From: Xanthomarina maritima
Lineage (GTDB): Bacteria > Bacteroidota > Bacteroidia > Flavobacteriales > Flavobacteriaceae
Length of the DNA stretch: 64,000 nucleotides
Direction of reading: 5' to 3'
NCBI RefSeq assembly: GCF_008084905.1
Contig: NZ_VSFC01000062.1
Location: 243,903-307,902, forward strand
The notes beneath the pieces are model-generated. The model saw only the letters and a list, made by a program, of their open reading frames with translations. It was not told the origin of the DNA and searched no databases. The first letter of the stretch is position 1; every line of letters begins with the position of its first letter. Both the position numbers and the translations under genes were made by a program. Positions 60,762 through 64,000 of the stretch are shown in pieces.

Positions 60762-62090
60762 TCAATCTTCATTTGAAGGTAAAATCCAATCACAATGCTT
60801 AAAAACTTGCCATGGAACAGAAGCTATATCTACATTAGGATTAATTAACTGTTTGTAAGGCTTTCCATTAATACTTATTTTACTATCCACATAAACAGAA
60901 ACATCTTCACCATTTTTTGCATATATATCTTTTAAGCGTTGAGAAAATTGCCAAATAACATCAGGTTTTGTAGATGCTAAATGGATTTGTTTGTTACTTA
61001 AAAAATCGTTTAGATTAATATTTGTAGGCTTTAGGGTTTTATTGTTTACTACTTTGTACATAGCAAATCCTTGTTTAGAACGAAGCATCATTCTCCAGGA
61101 TAACCTATGTCCTTCTTCTGTCCAAAGCACATCATCTACAATAAAATGATGTCTTAAAGGAAGCGCTATTTGGATAGCAAAATATATAGAGAAAACAGCA
61201 ATTAGAGGGTTTTTATAAGATGGGATAATAACCTCGTCTCCATTGTAGAATGGTTTGTTTTTTAGAAATATATTATGAATGGTTTTAGGGTCGAAAAAGA
61301 ATAATGTAAAGGCTAAAGACAAATATGGAAAGATACCTACTTGAAATATAAAAGAATTAAATAGATGAAAAAATATCGATGCGAAAAAAGCCCATTTTCT
61401 AGTTGGTTTAAAAAGGAGTAAAGGAATAATTAATCCATCGAATAAAATACCACCATAAGCTAAAAAATAATGTACCCATTTTTGTTGAAGCAACTCTCCA
61501 ACAAGGAAATAGTGTTGCTTTCCTTTCATTAATATTTCAATAAAGGTAGTGTTTAGCCAATCTGGATATATTTTAGCAATTGATCCATATGTGTAAACAA
61601 TAAACATTTGGATAATGAAAATTAAACGACACCAATTAGGCATAGATATGCTCTTTATGTCAAGATTGTTTTTAGCATCTATAGAATAATACTTGTTTGC
61701 TGGCTGTAAAATCATGAAAGTACTTAATAAAATCAGTAAATAATAATGATTGTTATAAGATGCTTTTTGCATGAAATAAGTTCCAGCCCACATTATGGTA
61801 AACATGATAGTACTTATTCGATATTTATATCCAAACATAATCAATAAGCCAAAAACCCCCATAACTAGATAATAGGCATACATTATGTTGCCTGGAAGTG
61901 GCTGTAACCATTCAAAACCAATAAAAGAAAAGGTGAATTCTGGATCAATAAGAGTTCTTTTAATCCATCCAGTAAAAATGGCTCCAACAGACTCTAAAAA
62001 ACATAATAGGCCAAAAATAATTCTAAAAACTATTAACGAGCTATTATCTATGTGTTTAAAGAGGAGTTTATTTAGCATGATATTTTTCAA
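60762..62090 (-). CDS. HTTM domain membrane protein (gamma-carboxylase-like)
   Basis: This 442-residue integral membrane protein of the HTTM/vitamin K-dependent gamma-carboxylase-like family has about nine hydrophobic segments and a C-terminal soluble part. Conserved sections are SSLIVFRIIFGLLCFLES, YNNHYYLLILLSTFMIL and RHHFIVDDVLWTEEGHRLSW. Bacterial members are poorly understood; vitamin K dependence has not been shown for most. Its start overlaps the end of ribF by 23 bases, so the two are translationally linked. Confidence 0.88.
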   Translation of the reverse strand: MKNIMLNKLLFKHIDNSSLIVFRIIFGLLCFLESVGAIFTGWIKRTLIDPEFTFSFIGFEWLQPLPGNIMYAYYLVMGVFGLLIMFGYKYRISTIMFTIMWAGTYFMQKASYNNHYYLLILLSTFMILQPANKYYSIDAKNNLDIKSISMPNWCRLIFIIQMFIVYTYGSIAKIYPDWLNTTFIEILMKGKQHYFLVGELLQQKWVHYFLAYGGILFDGLIIPLLLFKPTRKWAFFASIFFHLFNSFIFQVGIFPYLSLAFTLFFFDPKTIHNIFLKNKPFYNGDEVIIPSYKNPLIAVFSIYFAIQIALPLRHHFIVDDVLWTEEGHRLSWRMMLRSKQGFAMYKVVNNKTLKPTNINLNDFLSNKQIHLASTKPDVIWQFSQRLKDIYAKNGEDVSVYVDSKISINGKPYKQLINPNVDIASVPWQVFKHCDWILPSNED

Positions 62091-63006
62091 TAAAATTTAA
62101 AGAAGTCTCTTTGTCTTTTTGTAATTGAATTTTTAAGGTTTCTACAGAGTCAAATTTTTGTTCGTCTCTAATTCTATCTAAAAGCTCTATAGTTAAAGTT
62201 TTTCTATAAATAGTCTCATTAAAATTGAATAAATGAATTTCTATAGTTTGTTTATTATTAGAATCTATAGTAGGATTTAACCCAATATTCATCATGCCAA
62301 AAACTTCTTGATTATTAATGGTAGTTTTAACAATATAAACGCCTTGTTTCGGGATTAATTTATAAGATTCCTTAATGTTTATGTTAGCAGTTGGAAAACC
62401 TAAAGTATTTCCAAGCCCTTTGCCTTTTACAACTTTTCCAGTAATTATGAAATTGTTTCCTAAATATTTATTGGCAGTTTTAATATCGCCATCAACTAAA
62501 GCATTTCTAATTTTTGTTGAACTAACCGAAACATCATTAATATCTTGAGCTGATATTTCTTCAACTTCAAAATCATATTGTTTACCAAAGGCTTTTAAAT
62601 CATCAATATTTGCTGAACGATTCCTTCCAAAATGATGGTCGTAACCAATTATTATTTTTTTTGCATGAAGTTGTTTGATTAAGATTTCTGAAACAAACTC
62701 CTCAGCAGTTAAGCGTGAAAATTCTTTAGTAAATTTTTTTATTACTAACACATCTAAACCAAGTTGATCTAAGATGTTACTTCTTTCTTCTATGGTATTT
62801 AAAAGTTTAATATTCGCATCTTTCTGTAAGACCATTCTGGGGTGTGGAAAAAAGGTAAGAACAACAGACTTTAAATTACTTTTTTTTGCTGTATTAACTA
62901 ATCTCTCAATAATTTTTTTATGACCAATGTGGACACCATCAAAGGTGCCAATGGTAACCACTGTTTTCGAATTAAAATCTGCTGGTAAGGAATCGAAAAT
63001 TTTCAA
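62068..63006 (-). CDS. ribF: bifunctional riboflavin kinase/FAD synthetase
   Basis: This 312-residue enzyme makes FMN and FAD. The N-terminal nucleotidyltransferase has VTIGTFDGVHIGHKKII and IIGYDHHFGRNRSA. The C-terminal riboflavin kinase has GKVVKGKGLGNTLGFPTANI, GVYIVKTTINN and MNIGLNPTID. It overlaps the HTTM gene by 23 bases, a common pairing in Flavobacteriaceae whose reason is unknown. Preceded by the terminator of the T9SS protein gene. Confidence 0.95.
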   Translation of the reverse strand: MKIFDSLPADFNSKTVVTIGTFDGVHIGHKKIIERLVNTAKKSNLKSVVLTFFPHPRMVLQKDANIKLLNTIEERSNILDQLGLDVLVIKKFTKEFSRLTAEEFVSEILIKQLHAKKIIIGYDHHFGRNRSANIDDLKAFGKQYDFEVEEISAQDINDVSVSSTKIRNALVDGDIKTANKYLGNNFIITGKVVKGKGLGNTLGFPTANINIKESYKLIPKQGVYIVKTTINNQEVFGMMNIGLNPTIDSNNKQTIEIHLFNFNETIYRKTLTIELLDRIRDEQKFDSVETLKIQLQKDKETSLNFIEKYHAK

Positions 63007-63030
63007 ACGTTTATTATTTCTTCAAAAATA

Positions 63031-63064
63031 AAAAAAGAGGATTGATAAACATCAATCCTCTTTT
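63031..63064 (-). terminator. rho-independent terminator after the T9SS-protein gene
   Basis: AAAAGAGGATTGAT, loop AAAC, ATCAATCCTCTTTT form a perfect 14-bp stem with A- and T-runs on both sides, 22 bases past the T9SS gene's stop. Confidence 0.88.
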
Positions 63065-63085
63065 AAGTTTATTTAGTATTAAAAT

Positions 63086-64000
63086 TTATTTCTTAATGAA
63101 AGGTAAAGAAACTTGACTAGATTCTTTAGAAATTTTAATAAAATACATACCATTACTTAATTCTGAGGTATTAATTGTTAAGTCAGATTCGTTAGCAACT
63201 TTATTGCTTAAAACTATTTGACCTAACATATTGTAAACAGCATAAGCATCAGGAACAGTGTTACTAGTTGCTTTTATAGTTAACACATTAATTGTTGGAT
63301 TAGGGAAAATACTAATAGAATTATTTAACTCATTTTCTGAAGTACTTAAAGAAGATACAATTATTGAAGTGTCTTCTGAATCGCCAAATGTGCCACCACT
63401 AAAGATTAGTGTGTCATCGTTAGTTCTTAATTCGTAAGAGCCATTGCCCCAAGCACAGCATATTCCATCTCCATAAACATCATATATAGTAAAAGTATAA
63501 CAACCTGTTGCATTTAAAGTAAATACTTCGTTAATTGGTTCCGAATTACCATCTGTATAAGGGCCGCCAGAGTATAACACCGTATTAGACTCATCTATAA
63601 ACTCCCAAGTTGTATCAGAACCATAATCATCTGGAATAATTTGCATTCTTACTTCATTAGTAACATAGGCACCTGCAGCAGAAAAACTTTTCGATGCTAC
63701 ATCATTACAAGCTCGTGCATCTGCACCTCCATTGACATTTGTAATCGTTGCGTTAAGGGTTTGAGTTCCACCATCAGCAGAAATGGTAGGAAGTGAAACT
63801 GCATCATATTCACCATATGCTAAAGAGCCAGACCAATTGTAGTTAGTAGCTCCATTTCCATCAACATCATAACTAATTGTTGCTGAGGTTAATGTTGATG
63901 TTCCCCAGTTGACAATCTTAATATTTGCATTAACATCTGATGTACAAGGAACTGTACTTAAACATTCTATTGCTATTTCAGCATCATTATTAACAGCAGT
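63086..64000 (-). CDS. T9SS type A sorting domain protein, partial (start outside window)
   Basis: The frame is open from the stop at 63086 to the right edge at 64000 (304 codons seen), so the gene continues outside. The C-terminus has the type IX secretion sorting domain (SISIFPNPTINVLTIKA; NMLGQIVLSNK; ELSNGMYFIKISKESS). Before it come adhesin-like beta domains: a CARDB-like module (VNANIKIVNWGTSTLTSATI) and a GDGICCAWGNGSYEL module with an adjacent cysteine pair. It would be secreted across the outer membrane and attached to the surface. The N-terminal catalytic part, if any, is not visible. Confidence 0.88.
   Translation of the reverse strand, partial: TAVNNDAEIAIECLSTVPCTSDVNANIKIVNWGTSTLTSATISYDVDGNGATNYNWSGSLAYGEYDAVSLPTISADGGTQTLNATITNVNGGADARACNDVASKSFSAAGAYVTNEVRMQIIPDDYGSDTTWEFIDESNTVLYSGGPYTDGNSEPINEVFTLNATGCYTFTIYDVYGDGICCAWGNGSYELRTNDDTLIFSGGTFGDSEDTSIIVSSLSTSENELNNSISIFPNPTINVLTIKATSNTVPDAYAVYNMLGQIVLSNKVANESDLTINTSELSNGMYFIKISKESSQVSLPFIKK

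Noticed and set aside
1-64000. tRNA, rRNA, CRISPR arrays, insertion sequences and phage genes
   Set aside because: No tRNA-like cloverleaf or T-loop motif, no repeat-spacer series, no transposase or phage structural frame was found by eye on either strand; a covariance-model search would settle small RNAs.

Overview
The window comes from a member of the Bacteroidota, most likely a marine-type Flavobacteriaceae. The DNA is AT-rich. Genes lack obvious Shine-Dalgarno sequences, and promoters match the Bacteroidota -7 consensus TAnnTTTG. Several transcripts look nearly leaderless. Lipoproteins, a type IX secretion C-terminal domain, WG repeats and GAAA-loop intergenic palindromes all fit this family. 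The genus cannot be fixed from the sequence. No tRNA, rRNA, CRISPR array, intact insertion sequence or phage was seen.

Left part (1-12.7 kb): one end of a flexirubin-type (aryl polyene plus dialkylresorcinol) pigment cluster, which runs off the left edge. Genes on the minus strand encode an ABC exporter, a BtrH-like cysteine protein, an unknown protein, two hotdog dehydratases, a DarB-like KAS III, a DarA-like protein, an LpxL-type acyltransferase, an ACP, a KAS II-like ketosynthase, a FabG reductase, a secreted WG-repeat protein and a tyrosine ammonia-lyase. A divergent FAD-dependent halogenase/monooxygenase-like gene closes the cluster. The lyase would make the 4-coumarate starter; ACP, KS, FabG and dehydratases would build the polyene; DarA/DarB would make the resorcinol ring.

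Middle (12.7-31.2 kb): housekeeping and secreted genes (L-threonine dehydrogenase-like, M13 and M28 peptidases, a CBS protein), then nadB-nadA, an Rrf2 regulator and a nitric oxide reductase operon read leftwards: norC, norB, norQ, norD, norE, a NorF-like protein, then a second cytochrome c and a second, very divergent haem-copper oxidase subunit I. The norC and nadA promoters carry near-identical CRP/FNR-type palindromes, both centred 36.5 bp from the end of the -7 element. This suggests the two operons share an activator.

31.2-33.4 kb holds two decayed genes: a DUF302 gene with an in-frame stop, and a GNAT acetyltransferase with an internal deletion. Beside them is an array of about 20-bp-spaced repeats ahead of a short single-stranded DNA-binding protein.

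Right part (33.4-64 kb): mostly core genes, including tex, metG, an LD-carboxypeptidase, yraN, mfd, fbp, lysC, a fused OlsF-type aminolipid synthase, mgtE, rsmA, serS, ribF, and a T9SS-secreted protein cut by the right edge. Small REP-like palindromes lie between genes, and one has become part of the mfd coding sequence.
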